Of a stretch of 64,000 nucleotides of DNA, positions 21,793-33,899 are shown piece by piece. The notes under the pieces were generated by a model, which was not told the DNA's origin, searched no databases, and saw nothing but the letters and a program-made list of their open reading frames with translations. The stretch covers positions 27,344,154 through 27,408,153 of the forward strand of contig CM068552.1 in the NCBI GenBank assembly GCA_035048495.1. Direction: 5' to 3'. This DNA is from Euptelea pleiosperma. Its lineage: Eukaryota > Streptophyta > Magnoliopsida > Ranunculales > Eupteleaceae. The translations under genes were made by a program, and so were the position numbers. Position 1 is the stretch's first letter. The number at the start of each line of letters is the position of its first letter.

Positions 21793-22296
21793 TTCTCCCA
21801 CTTGGCCCATTTGACAAAAGACACTTTATTTTAAAAACATCATTTAAAATATAACATTTTTTTTGTTTTGTAAAAGACTCATCTTGGATTCTAAAAAAAA
21901 AATTGACATACACGTGTGCATACTTTTAGAAAACATCCTAATCACCCCAACTTTATTAGTCATCATAATACCATAATTAAATAAACTACTAATGTGAGTC
22001 ATGGCGGTTGTACATCATCATTCGAGTAATCCCTTCCATGTACTACAACAGTAGCAACTCACTTAACTTGGGGTCATAAATAGAAAATTTATTATATATA
22101 GGCCAAAACAATAATGCCTATAAAATGGTTCACCATTAGTGTCTTGTCAAGAGTGTTTCCGTTATCATTCATCCATTCACAAATATGTATACACCTTATG
22201 GAAAACAAGAACATAACAGAAGGCATGTAATAATGAGATCTCAAACATGTCAATCAATTAATCAATCCATAAAACCATAACACATTATGGGTAGCC

Positions 22297-22656
22297 CTAA
22301 AGACCCATCCTTTCAACATGTTCCTTAAAAGTCTTTGGTGCTAACCCCTTAGTCAATGGATCCGCAATCATAAGCTTTGTACTTATGTGCTCTATTGACA
22401 CTTGTTGCTTCTGTACTTCCTCCTTAATGACAAGATATTTAAGTTCCATGTGCTTAAGACCATTAGAAAACTTGTCGTTCTTAGAAAAGAAGACTGATGC
22501 GGTGTTATCGTAATAAATTCTCAGTGGTTTGGCAATAGAGTCGACAATTCCAAGTCCTGAGATAAAGTTCTGCAGCCATAATCCGTGATTCGTGGCCTCA
22601 AAACAAGCCACGAATTCAGCCTCCATAGTGGACCAAGCAATGATGCTTTGTTTCAT
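22297..22656 (-). pseudogene. Copia RNase H domain (polyprotein C-terminus)
   Basis: Frame of 119 codons with the copia RNase H signatures: [20 protein letters not shown] (active-site Glu), [18 protein letters not shown] (active-site Asp) and [10 protein letters not shown], then [20 protein letters not shown] before the stop. RNase H degrades the RNA template after reverse transcription. It follows the RT frame after one in-frame TAG near 22708; some residues between the stop and the first Met of this frame also belong to the domain. Confidence 0.85.
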
Positions 22657-22710
22657 ACTTTTCCATGAGATAGCTCCACCAACTAATAGAAAGACATAGC
22701 CAGAAGTAGA

Positions 22711-23901
22711 CTATCTCTTATCAAAGCATCCTGCATAGTCCGAGTCTAAGTAACCGATCACTTCCAAGTGATCCGACCTTCTGAATGTGAGCATGTAATC
22801 CTTTGTCCCTTGTAAATATCGCATCACCTTCTTTGCGGCTTTCCAATGTTCCATCCCTGGGTTACTCTGATATCTACCCAGCATACCGACTGCAAAGCTG
22901 ATGTCTGGTCTAGTGCAAGTCTGTGCATACATTAAGCTTCCTACGGCTGAAGCATATGGAATATTTTTCATCTGATCACGTACCCACTGATTTTTCGGAC
23001 ATTGCATAAGACTGAATTTATCACCTTTCTGAATTGGGGCATCTAAAGCCGAACAGTTCTGCATTCCAAACATTTCTAGAACTCTTTCGATATAGCTTTT
23101 TTGAGACAATCCTAACATCTTTTGTGCTCGGTCTCGAAAGATTTTGATTCCAATCACAAAAGCTGCTTCTCCCATATCTTTCATTTCAAAGTTCTTGGTG
23201 AGAAATTGCTTAGTTTCGAACAACAAACCTAAATCGCTACTAGCAAGCAAAATATCATCTACATATAAGATTAGAAAAATAAGCTTGCTCCCATTGACCT
23301 TCAAGTATATGCATCGATCAACGATATTTTCTTTAAAACCGAAGGGGACAATGGTATCATTGAATTTAATATACCATTGGCATGAGGCTTGTTTAAGTCC
23401 ATATATTGATTTTTTAAGCTTGCACACATGGTGTTCTTTTCCCTTTTCTAAGAAGCCCTCTGACTGCTCGATGTAGACTTCTTCCTCTAAACTCCCATTT
23501 AAAAATGTTGTTTTCACATCCATTTGATGCAGCTCTAAATCATAATGAGCTACTAGTGCCATGATGATCCTGAGTGAGTCCTTCTTAGATACAGGAGAGA
23601 AGGTCTCTTTGTAGTCAATGTCTTCTTTTTGTGTAAAACCTTTGGCCACCGATCTTGCTTTAAATCGTTCGACATTGCCTTTCGAGTCACGTTTGGTCTT
23701 AAAGACCCATTTATATTTGACCCTTTTCAGTCCTTCAGGCAATTCGATGAGATTCCAGACTTTATTTTGAGCTATCGATTTTAACTCATCTTTCATGGCA
23801 TCGATCCATTTTTCAGAATCATTACTCGTTACGGCTTGTGAAAATGAAACTGGGTCTACTTTCATCCCTATGTCATACTCGGATTCCTGTAGGTACACCA
23901 C
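22711..23901 (-). pseudogene. Copia reverse transcriptase
   Basis: A 396-codon frame covering the whole copia RT: EKWIDAMKDELKSIAQNKVW at the start, KWVFKTKRDSKGNVERFKAR, the catalytic YVDDILLAS block, and SAVGSLMYAQTCTRPDISFA near the end. It makes DNA from the element's RNA in the cytoplasmic virus-like particle. It stops at TAG in CFDKR-stop where the RNase H part should continue. This is the longest intact frame of the element, but without a continuous polyprotein the copy is unlikely to be autonomous. Confidence 0.9.
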
Positions 23902-23943
23902 ATAATCGCTCGAAATGGCAGATCTCTTTACTCTTTCAGATCT

Positions 23944-25000
23944 TCATAATGCCACGACTTGTGGTGCCTCTACTATATGTTCATTGGCTTCGACATCATT
24001 ATGGAGTGGTAGTTCATTCAATTGTTGCTCATTGTTGTTGAATTGATCATGATCAACAATAGGCATAATATTTGGTCCAGAAGTTATGGGCAGAGGGATG
24101 GGCACCTTAACTTCTTCAACAACCACATTTCGTGGTTGATCACTCCCACTTGTCTCACCATTTTTTAAGAATCTAGCATTTTCAGTTTCTACAATTCTCA
24201 TGCTATGGTTAGGACAGTAAAACCTATACCCTTTGGACTTTTCTGGATAGCCTATGAAGTATCCACTTACTGTTTTAGGATCCAAATTCTTTTCTTGTGG
24301 GTTATAGATTCTAGCCTCCGCTAGACAACCCCAGACATGTAAGTGTCTTAAACTCGGTTTCCTACCAGTCCAAAAGCTCAAAAGGAGTCTTAGGAACTGA
24401 CTTACTAGGAACCCGATTTAGGATATATACAGTGGTCTTAAGGGCTTCGGCCTACAAAGATTGGGTAAGGTAGATTTACTTATTATACTCCTAACCATAT
24501 CCAAAAATGTACGATTGCGCCTCTCAGCCACACCATTTTGTTGAGGCGCACCAGGCATCGTATATTGTGCACGAATTCCACATTTTTCTAAGAGTTTAGC
24601 AAACGGACTAGGATGTTGGCCTATTTCATCATATCTACCATAATACGCACCACCTCTATCAGATCTTACGACTGTCACATTTCTATCTAATTGTCGTTCA
24701 ACCTCAGTAATGTATACCTCAATGGCATCCACTGCCTGAGATTTTTCATGTAGTAGATAGACATACGCATACCTGAAAAAGTCATCAATAAAGGTAATAA
24801 AGTATTTTTCTCCACCAAAACACGAAGTGGAGAAGGGTCCACATATATCAGTGTGGATAATCTCAAGAAGCCCATTACTTCTTGTGGCACCTTTCTTAGT
24901 GTGTTTGGTTTGTTTTCCCTTAATACATTCCACACACACACCAAAGTCAGTAAAGTCTAAAGTTGGAAGAACTTTATCCTTTACTAACCTTTCTATTCTT
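23944..25000 (-). pseudogene. Copia integrase, split into frames
   Basis: The minus strand encodes CVECIKGKQTKHTKKGATRS at the zinc/core junction and then the catalytic core: HTDICGPFS (first Asp), VVRSDRGGAYYG (second Asp) and APQQNGVAERRNRT (catalytic Glu in the copia pattern). A break near 24418-24381 shifts to a second frame carrying WGCLAEARIYNPQEKNL and GYFIGYPEKSKGYRFYCP, the C-terminal integrase region. Integrase inserts the cDNA into the host genome. Confidence 0.85.
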
Positions 25001-25467
25001 TCTCTGGAGATATGCCCCGATCATTTATGCCACAAGAAAGAAGAATTTTCATTTATCATGCTACGTTTGATTCCAATACATTCATTCGGATGCAGGGTCA
25101 ATAGGGTTTCAGAAAAAGAAGAATCAAGATTCAATTTGTATAAGCTATCACATAAAATACCAGAACCCACAAGTGTATTATTCTTAAATAGGTTGAAAGA
25201 TCCATGTCCAAAAGAAAATGTATAACCATCAATATCAAGTTTGGGTAAAGAAATTAAGTTTCTTGAAATAGAGGGAACGTAATCTGTATTGGGTGAATCT
25301 AAATAGAAACCACTATCTAAATGAAGTCAAAAAGTCCCCACAGCCATAACTTTAGCTTTCACGCGGTTCCCCATTAAGATGTATCTCTCAGTTGGTTTTG
25401 GGCTCTGGGTTGAAAGGTATCCCTACATCGAATTGGAAACATGAACAGTAGCACCCGAGTCAATCCA
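25000..25467 (-). pseudogene. Copia protease region, broken
   Basis: Just downstream of the Gag zinc knuckle the minus strand reads WIDSGATVHVSN, the DSGA active-site motif of retrotransposon aspartic proteases. Next come LDSGFYLDSPNTDYVPSI and, near 25040, a segment joining to the integrase. In-frame stops interrupt it. Confidence 0.7.
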
Positions 25468-26235
25468 TCATGTACATGAAGGTACTTCAGCAAGATATGA
25501 TTCGAAACATACTAAAGCAAAATGCTTACCCTTCTTTTCGAACCATGCCTTGCACTTCGGACATTCTTTCTGAAGATGTCCATTCTTTCTACAGAAGAAA
25601 CACCTCAATCCGTCGCCAACCTTCTTATGAGCCTGAGGTACATGAGCAGGCCCAAGGTCATTCTGTGGTGCTCGTCCTTTGCCTTTTCCAGGCTTTCTTC
25701 TTCCATTCTTAACAGCTCCTTGAGAAATGAAATGAACGGAATGAACCCCTCTTTGCTTTCTTCTTCCATTCTTAACAGCTCCTTGAGAAATGAAATGAAC
25801 GGAATGAACCCATCTTTGCTTAAGTCTGGCCTCTTCTTGTATGACCATACTTGTCAGCTCGTTGACATTCTATGTATCCTTATTCGTATTATACGAGATT
25901 TGAAATGCCTCATACTGAGGAGTGAGTGAGTTCAAAATGAACTGCACCATAAAGGATTCATCCACCTTCATTCCTAATGATTTTAGTCTGGCAGTGATAT
26001 TAGTCATTTCTAGGATATGTTGTTGCATACCCCTTACCTTGTCATACTTCATAGTAGTCAGTTGGGACATAAGTGTCCCTGCCAAAGATTTATCAGTGGC
26101 TTTAAAATGCTCTCCCATATTTTTCAGGTAGGTCGATGCATTGTCAGTTTTCGGAAGTGACGACTTGATATTATTTGCCACAGTCATGCGCATAAACATC
26201 AAGCTAAGTCTGTTTGATCTCTCCCACTGTTTCAT
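25468..26235 (-). pseudogene. Copia Gag with zinc knuckle
   Basis: The frame at 26235-25870 is the Gag core (MGEHFKATDKSLAGTLMSQL, MQQHILEMTNITARLKSLGM, SFMVQFILNSLTPQYEAF). A second frame at 25848-25468 carries CFFCRKNGHLQKEC, a CX2CX4HX4C zinc knuckle that binds the element RNA. Between them a 21-codon segment (VHSVHFISQGAVKNGRRK) occurs twice in tandem. The N-terminus probably began near 26400, upstream of the first Met used here. Confidence 0.85.
25691..25816 (-). repeat. In-frame 63-bp tandem duplication in gag
   Basis: Two adjacent 63-bp copies (second copy starts 63 bp after TTCCATTCTT at 25701) with one or two differences. They add 21 residues before the zinc knuckle without shifting frame. 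Confidence 0.85.
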
Positions 26236-26399
26236 TGTGGTTTTGTCTTCTAAAGTACTTGTAGTAGTCAGTGCTGCAAGCTTTTCGATCTGGAGAGCTA
26301 AGTCTAGATCTAGAACACCTAAGGTGAATTGGACCAGCTCATTCCAATTCGAAAAGTTTTATCCGTCAAGGATCGGAACAAACGAAGCATGTGCATGAA

Positions 26400-27820
26400 A
26401 CGAAGCAGGAACATGTACTGTAATAGGATCAACAACTCACTAATCAATTTATAAACATTCATTTCAGATTTATTCTGATGATGAACAAGTAGTACTATCA
26501 CCACCTCTTCTTTTGGGCCGAGGTCGTAATATACAAATGTTCAATCATATGGTATGTCAATAACCAAATAAAATAATTGATAACGTCATTCGCAATCCGG
26601 TAGGCTTGTTGCCTTTGAACATTCAAAGCCAGTCCGGATTAAGGATGCATATCAATTATTCTATTTCAATTTCTGATTATTTAGTCATCCATTCACCTTT
26701 AGGTAAATCTATGACTTTCTAACCAAAAAATTACTATTTCAACATCATTTATTTAATACGTTGGCATTTGTATTAAAAATCGATTATACAAAATCAACAT
26801 GCATAAAATTTTCTAGTCGGGCCACTTTGGTAGCTACCAAACTAATTCACTTTATGTATGTCAATTTGAATTAATGATCGTTGACAATCATGATTAAACA
26901 TAACAATTATAAGCGGATAATCACATTAGTTGATTAACATATAAAAGAGAAAAAATAACATAAGGACATTCATGCTGTTTAAATAATCCAAATCATACTA
27001 ATAATAATTCCAAAGCGTGGAGCTCGAGAAGACGAAGAAAACGAGCTTTTACGGGTCAAAAACGGCCTTAAAATGAGCCCGGAATGGCCAAAACCAATTT
27101 GGCCATATAATGGGCCCATTTAAGTCCGAATTGGGCGTGGGCTTAGTATTTGCATGTCGGACCATATCAAAACAGGCTCTATAAGCAGGAGAAAAGTCTA
27201 CTAGATTTGGGTCATGATATGGTCAATCTAAGGCCCAAAATAATATATACAATATACGTATAACACATACTATTTTGGTGGGGGGAACGCCAACCTACAT
27301 GCTCCTTCAAACCACTTAATCACAACCCAAATAACACTTTCTCCTTCACGGGACTGCACCCAAACAGATCTGGGTTTGTTTTTAGAAATCATGAATTAGG
27401 CAACTTGGAACTAATGCCCCATTCACCACCGACCTCCGATTGGCCGGCTGTCAGTGCCAATGGAGTCTCTTCATTGTTGGGAATGGCAACAACTCTGATG
27501 GTCGTCAACCAATTGGTGATCGGAAAACGATGATCAAAGTTGGGAAAAAAGATGTTTTGTTTTTCTAAAATCAGCAAAACAATTGCTTGAGGGCAACTTT
27601 GATCAAAGGCCCCACTTTCCCATGACCTCCGTTTGGCCGGGCACCACCACCAATGGAGTCTCCTCACGGCCGACAATAGACCGGTAGAAACTCCAACGGT
27701 CGGAAACCATCCAGTGACCGGAAAACGGTGACCAAAGAAGGGGAAAAAATTATGTTGAAAGGTTCAACAAAAGATTTTTGATATTGTTCCGAACCCGAAA
27801 ATCGCGAAAATCTAACCTGA
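26400..27820 (-). other. Copia 5' untranslated leader
   Basis: About 1.4 kb between the primer site and gag. It has no conserved coding sequence; the 95-codon frame at 27389-27676 is not recognised. A long leader is common in plant copia elements. Confidence 0.55.
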
Positions 27821-27832
27821 GCTCTGATACCA
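27821..27832 (-). other. Copia primer-binding site (tRNA-Met)
   Basis: The minus strand reads TGGTATCAGAGC, two bases after the 5' LTR. It is complementary to initiator tRNA-Met. Confidence 0.9.
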
Positions 27833-27834
27833 CA

Positions 27835-28308
27835 TGTTAGCACTTCTTATGTTGTTGATGACTTCTACATCAACAACACCCATGATCTTGATTAACACGA
27901 TTTTTGAGGTCCTCAATCATGAAAAAAAAATAAAGAAAGAACGGTGTATCTTTCTCCATTGATGCAACTACTTTGCTTGGCATTTGATCCGTTGTTGACG
28001 ACGAACGATGGTGGAGAGAAGGACTCAGTTCTTCTCTCTCTAATCTCTTTTCAAGCATGATCAAAAACCTTAGTTGATGGGAATGGTTCATGTTTCTTAT
28101 ATAAATAGAGAGAGGGAACCTAGAATCCTAAGTATGGTATGATTGGGATTCTAACCCATCAAGAATCCCACTTACTTAGAAGGTATTTCCCATTGCTCAT
28201 TGTAGAGGTTTATGATTAGGAAACTCTTAATATAGAATCCAAGCCTTTTAGAAAACCAAAACCAATGGGTCACATTATGGGCCACGGATGGGCCACATAA
28301 TGCTAACA
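27835..28308 (-). repeat. 5' LTR of copia element
   Basis: 474 bp, TG...CA on either strand, partner of 21309-21792. Confidence 0.9.
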
Positions 28309-28354
28309 AGGTACTGCCACATGTAAGGTGCACGTGCATCACACATGGTGTCTC

Positions 28355-28904
28355 CTAGTATATGTAATAGGATTGTAAAGCATGATCAACCGCATATGGT
28401 ATCAATCCAAATAATCAATTCTCTCTATAAAACAATTGTTGTTTCTCTATTCTCCTAAATTGAAATCTTAATGACATAGATTTCTAAAGGAAGCCTACTT
28501 TATCCCATAAAATATGATTATCCATTTACGATGTAAAAATATAATATACAGTAGAATTCTCTAGCATTTCCTAAGTCCATCATTTCTTAAATATTTGGGA
28601 AATTTTGGTCAATTCCACAAAATTAATCATGTAAATTTCTTGGTTTCCGTACAAATAATGAACCTCAGAGGAGACGATATGTTGGGTTCATTAGCCCGAA
28701 TAATTTGGTCGAACCCGATCGACCGTCGAAGGTGTGTAGGACCCATAATGTCAAGTAATTCATGTGGGTGCAACTTAGTAACATACATCCAATACACCTT
28801 TAGCATCAAGTCATGTCAACTAATTCATGTGGGTGCAACTTAGTAACATACATCCAATACATCGTTGGCGTCAAGTTAGCTTGTTCAGCAAGCTTCTTGA
28901 CATC
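28355..28904. repeat. Non-coding spacer with about 62-64-bp tandem repeat at 28749-28874
   Basis: At 28749-28874 two adjacent units share TAATTCATGTGGGTGCAACT followed by TAGTAACATACATCCAATAC. The rest is AT-rich and unrecognised. Confidence 0.65.
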
Positions 28905-29011
28905 CATTCTTTTGATACAAGTACTCTCCATTCTTTTGATAATCTTCTGAGGTAATATAAAGTAGCTACTCCAGTAGATCTAGATACTATTCAACACGGC
29001 TCATATAAGTT

Positions 29012-29700
29012 CTACCCGATCCACATAAGAGAGAAACTCCATTTCCAAGATTGTATCCTTTTGGCTATCCTGTCAAGTAAAGGTTGACGGTCTACAATAG
29101 ATAATCTAGTTGATATTAAAGGAAGACCGAGATACCTCATTGGTAGAAAACCTTCTATGAAGTTCAATATATCAATGATTTCTTCCTTAGTAGCCTCTTC
29201 CAGCCCTGCACAAAAAAAATAGTACTTTTGGATCAATTAGCTTCCAACCCTGTTGTCTCTTTAAGGGGATGAAGAGTTTCATTGAGAGTAGCAGCGGATT
29301 GAACATCGCCACCAAAGAATACCATAAGATCATCAACGCAGATGCATATTAGTCGGAGATGTGCATTTAGGATGACATTTGAATAGTCCATCTGGCTCTT
29401 TATTCCGAATAAGGATGTTGAACACTTCTATAGCCATGACGAAAATATAAAGAGAGATAGGATCCCCTTGACGAATACCCTTCTTGCCTTCAAAATATCC
29501 CTCAGGGGTACAATTGATAATAATAGAGTATCTAGCTGAAGTTATGTAAAGTCTAATCCACTCTATAACTGTAGGGTGGAAATTCATCATATACGAAAGG
29601 TCCATCACAAAATCCCAGTTCAGGTTATCATATGCCTTTCTAATATCGATTTTAACTGTGCATCAAGGAGAGCTACTATCCCTATGATAGTTCTGGAATA
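29012..29700 (-). pseudogene. LINE A reverse transcriptase fragment
   Basis: Segments in several frames: KIDIRKAYDNLNWDFV, ARYSIIINCTPEGYFEGKKG then IRQGDPIS, a degenerate catalytic CVDDLMVFF (normally F/YADD), and GFLPMRYLGLPLISTRLS. These are in the order of the L1-type RT core. Confidence 0.8.
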
Positions 29701-30106
29701 ATTCATAGCAAATCATGATGTTGTCGATAATCTTACGGCCCTTTAAGAATATTGATTGGTTAGAATCCACCAAACAAGGTAGAACCTCCTTCACTCTATT
29801 AGCAATAATTTTTTATATGCACTTGTAAATGATGTTGCAACAAGAAATTGGTCTACAATCGCTCAAAGATGTTGAATTACTCACCTTAGGGATCAGAACC
29901 ACAAAGGTTGAGTTAACCCCCGATGTAAGTTTTTGAGCTCTAAAAAATTTTTGTATAGCTTTGACAAAATCCCATCCGATAATGTGCCAAGTCTTCTTAA
30001 AAAAACAAGCATTTTATCCATCCGGGCCCGGAGCCTTCGAATCATGCATGCTGAATAATGCTAGCTGTATCTCCTCTTCAGTAACATTTCTAGCCATGTC
30101 ATTCTT

Positions 30107-30412
30107 CTAATAATCATCCAAAGATTTTTCAAATTGGAGGGCCTTGATTGTATCTTTGTTGTATGTTCTATCTTTCGATCCCAATTGGTTTTTGAAGTGA
30201 TGCAGAATTTCATCTTTAATTTGGTCTTCTTCTATCAAGTTCTGATTATTCTCATCATACAAACTGAGAATAGAATTCCTAGACCGGCAAGCTTTGATAG
30301 AATTGTAGAAGAATGAACTATTCTTATCTCCAAGACTTAGCCAATTTATTCGAGATTTCTGTTTCAAAAAAGATTCTTCATAGTTAGCTAAAATATCATA
30401 CCTTTTCAACAA
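30107..30412 (-). pseudogene. LINE A endonuclease-RT linker
   Basis: A 101-codon frame with QKSRINWLSLGDKNSSFFYN, the conserved linker block (R..WL..GD.NT.FFH type) between endonuclease and RT in plant LINEs. Confidence 0.75.
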
Positions 30413-30529
30413 TTCCCCCTCTTTCTTGGTCAGATCAACATTATCCGGCTGGCATTGGATTAGAATCTGAGCTTCATGTAACTCTTTCTTCGCATTGCTT
30501 ACTTGGTTCTGTAAAGTATTAAATACCGT

Positions 30530-31305
30530 CTAGTTCCACTCCTTGAGTCTGAACTTTAGAAGCTTCAACTTTTGAGTAATACGAAACATCAGATTCCCAT
30601 AAATTTTTGCTCTCCAAACATCTTCAACAACACCCATAAAGCTCGGATGATCTACCCAATAATTGAAGAATTTGAACAGTTTCTTTCCTTGGTTTATCTT
30701 GACAAACCAACTCATAACTTGAGGGCAATGATCTGATATGCCTTGTGGTAGATATTCAACTTCCGTATCAGTGAATTCGTTCACCCATTTTTGATTGACC
30801 ATTGTTCTATCCAGTTTGCATAGAATTCTACGCTCATCATGACTCTTATTTGTCCATGTATACTGAAGGCATTTTTCTTTGTTGTCTTCCAACTCTGCTT
30901 CAATAATGCATTCATTGAATTCTTTAATAGATCTGATGTTGACTGGGTTCCCACCTATCTTCTCATCAGCGCTTCTAACAACATGAAAGTCCCTCATCAC
31001 TATCCAAGGCTGATTTAAGCTTTTCGTAAAACTAACCATCTGTTGCCAAAGTTCCTTCCTTTCCTCCTGCCTGTTATCTGCATAGACAATCATTAAAATA
31101 AAAGTTTTTTCTCCCATCAAAGACTCTATTAAACGCTATAGAGCTTGATTGCTTTTTAGGAGTACATTAACATTAACTATCTTTGGATCCCACAATAGCC
31201 AAATACGGCCATTAATAGTGCTGCATAGTTATCTTCCACCTTCCATTCTGGGCACAAACTAGCTTGAATATTTCTATTGTTAACACTCCTCACCCTGGCA
31301 ATCTG
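30530..31305 (-). pseudogene. LINE A endonuclease domain
   Basis: An open frame of 196 codons (31120-30530) holds IVYADNRQEERKELWQQMVS, WIVMRDFHVVRSADEKIGGN, YTWTNKS, and QGISDHCPQVM with the SDH catalytic motif. Upstream, in other frames, the N-terminal part is visible as QASLCPEWKVEDNYAA and GRIWLLWDPKIVNV. This APE-type endonuclease nicks target DNA for priming. One GD(F/C)N block reads RDFH, a change at a normally conserved Asn. Confidence 0.85.
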
Positions 31306-31904
31306 GTTTACCAAAATCCATCCCCTAACAATCAGGTTATCACATGTGAGTAATTTGTTCAAAGAGGATGTCCAAGCAAAGAAACGGATCTTAGAAGGAA
31401 CTTGGGCTTTCCAAATTGATGGATAGATGAAAGAAAGAAAAGTGGTAGAATAAGAAAGGAAATCATAGAAAGAGCTCACATTAAAACATCCAGATTTGGA
31501 AAAGGCCCAAGACATATGGTCCTCCTCCTGTGAATTAACTGTGTATAACTGCAATAGGTTCATTAAAATTGCCAACTGATCCCTTTCCCAAACAAAAAAA
31601 ATTTCTCCTGAGATCTAAATCCCAGGATCCTTCCTTACTAAGCCCATTCCAAAATGAGGCAATGAATTGGCCTTTCCGATGTGGAAGAGAATACAACCAA
31701 GGAAAAGCTTCCATAAGACGAGTTACCACACCATAAGTCCTCCAAAAATCTAATCCAGGTCCCATCCCCCAAAACCACTCTGGACCCTTCTAAGACACGC
31801 TCCTTGCCCATGAGAATGCCTTTCCACATAGTACATCCAAACAATAACCTAGAAGAAAAAGACATCCAACCTTCTGGTTCCTCCCCATACTTATTAGCAA
31901 TCAC
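31306..31904 (-). pseudogene. LINE B zinc-binding domain, truncated
   Basis: Frames give SRVVLGDGTWIRFLEDLWCG, SWAFSKSGCFNVSSFYDFLS and AQVPSKIRFFAWTSSLNKLL, typical of the RT zinc-binding region of plant LINEs. The cysteine/histidine cluster itself is missing because the sequence switches to LINE A. Confidence 0.8.
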
Positions 31905-33270
31905 TTACACCAAAGGCTTTGTTTCTCCATCCCAAACCTCCAAATCCATTTACCCAAAAGAGCCTTGTTCATGATCATGATTCTCCTAAGCCCTAGCCCT
32001 CCCTCCTTCTTAGGATGACACACTTGATTCCATCTCACCAAATGATAACGAAAAGCATCATCCTTATCATGCCAAAGAAAGTTACACATCATTCTCTCAA
32101 TCTTGTTAGAAACACTAACAGGGATTGAGAACAGGGACAAAAAATAGATCGGAAGACTAGAAAGTGTGATTTTCAATAGAACCATCTTTCTTCCTTTAGA
32201 GAGCTATTTCCCTTTCCATCTGGCTAGTCGTCTACGCACTCTCTCAATCACCGGGTCCCAGATCGTCTTAGCTCTATACGGGGCGCCGAGGGGAAGACCC
32301 AAATAAGAGGGTAATGAAGCAATAGAACAAGATAGAGTCCTAGCCAGGCTCTCAAGATCCCCTACCTCTCCTATACTCATAATCTTGCTCTTGTAAAAGT
32401 TAATCTTAAGGCCCGAGCACACTTCAAAAACACTAAGGAGGCATCTTAAGAAAGCCATTTGCCTCCTAGATCCCAAAGTGAAAACCAGAGTGTCGTCTGC
32501 AAATTGGAGATGAGAGATAATCACATCTTCTCTACCTGCCTCAAAACCAGTCAGTTCTCTTAGCAAAACCCCCATCGAGATCAACCTACCTAAAGCTTCA
32601 ACAATCATGATAAAGAAGAAAGGAGAAAGAGGATTACCTTGCCTCAGACCTCTAGAGCTCTTAAAATATCCTGTCGGCGAGCCATTAATTAAGATCGAAA
32701 AAGAGGGAGATCTAACACACCTACTCATCCAAAATCTCCACTTAGGCCCAAAACCCAGTCTGCCCAATATATAGTCAAGAAAGCCCCAATTAACATGATC
32801 ATAGGCCTTTTCCGAGTCAATTTTACATACGATCCCCAGACGATGCCTCGAGTCAATGCATTCATTTGCTATCAGCACTCCATCCAGATTTGCCTACCTT
32901 TTATAAAGGCCCATTGCTCTCCCAAAATGATCTCGCCCATGACCTTCTTAAGGGGCGAGGCAAGCACCTTGGCAACAATCTTATACACACTTCCTAAAAG
33001 GCAAATGGGTCTATAGTCCTTAATGTCCTAAACGCCATGAACTTTGGGGATAAGGGCAATAAAATTATGATTACATCCAAACTCAAGATAATTCCTCAAA
33101 TGAAACTTCTCAAAGACCTTCATGAGATCCCCTTTAATAATCTCCCAACACTTGTGGAAAAATGACATCGAAAAACCATCAGGACTTAGAGATTTGTCCA
33201 CCGACATTTCAAACACAGAAGCTTTCAACTCCTCACTAAACTCCTTCTCCAGGTCCATGATGGAATTCAC
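31901..33270 (-). pseudogene. LINE B reverse transcriptase
   Basis: Contains the L1-type RT motifs in order: DKSLSPDGFSMSFFHKCW, IALIPKVHG, IVCKIDSEKAYDHVNWGFLD, GSPTGYFKSSRGLRQGNPLS, the catalytic FADDTLVF block (plus-strand position about 32490), and LGLPLGAPYRAKTIWDPVIE. The longest frame is 32878-32204 (224 codons). Stops near 33027, 32880 and 32203 break it. Confidence 0.88.
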
Positions 33271-33291
33271 CTTGATTCTGTTAAATTGTAG

Positions 33292-33657
33292 TCAATCTAA
33301 TTTGGGCCTCTCCATGATCGGTTCCGAATAGAGTTTCGAGTAGAAGGAGATAATCTGCGATCTAATATCCTCATCCTCTTCAAAGCATTGGTCACCAACC
33401 TTTATGGAGGATATACAATTAATAATTCTTCTAACGTTGGCAACCTTGTGAAAGAATTTAGTATTGTTATCACCTTCTTTGAGCCACTTCACCCTAGATC
33501 TTTGCCTCCACTCTATCTCTTCCAACGAAGCCCATTTATGAAAATCCTGCTTAAGATCTTCTCTTTTCACTTTCTCCCCCATATCATGCTCTCTCTGCTC
33601 TTCCAAAATGTCCAAGTCCTTGATCTGGTCCATAATGTTTCCCATCCTCACTTCCAC
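33292..33657 (-). pseudogene. LINE B endonuclease-RT linker
   Basis: A 121-codon frame with EEIEWRQRSRVKWLKEGDNN and TKFFHKVANVRR, the conserved linker of plant LINEs, followed by the start of the RT N-terminal region. Confidence 0.85.
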
Positions 33658-33899
33658 CTTACCAAAATTCCTTGAGATTTCACTCTTCGAGTTTCATTTT
33701 CAGGGCCTTCAATTTATTTCTCATAACAAAACCAACACTACCCTCAAACCGAAAAGACTCCCATCATGACTTAACAGTCTCAATGACGCCCTCATGGTAC
33801 AACCACATCTTCTCAAATCTAAATGGTAAGGGTTTTTGAATAAAGTCTCTGCACTCTAACAATATAGGGCAGTGGTCGAAAATAACACAAGGTAAGCCC

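Larger units (their letters stand above)
21309..28308 (-). mobile_element. Copia LTR retrotransposon, complete ends, decayed genes
   Basis: LTRs at 21309-21792 and 27835-28308 start TGTTAGCACTTC and end ATGCTAACA, with AGGTA target duplications at 21304-21308 and 28309-28313. Primer site and polypurine tract place the 5' LTR on the right. The domain order along the minus strand is Gag, protease, integrase, RT, RNase H, which is the Ty1/copia order. About eight substitutions plus an 11-bp and a 1-bp indel separate the LTRs, so it is much older than the gypsy element at 50098-58917. Stops and frameshifts break the polyprotein. Confidence 0.92.
28905..31305 (-). mobile_element. LINE A (L1-type), 5'- and 3'-truncated
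   Basis: The minus strand carries an endonuclease domain at its 5' end (about 31305-30530), a linker, and RT to about 28905, all with stops and frameshifts. There is no ORF1, no C-terminal zinc-binding domain and no poly(A) tail. Truncation at both ends is unusual for a simple LINE insertion. Its 5' end abuts LINE B in the same orientation. Confidence 0.8.
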
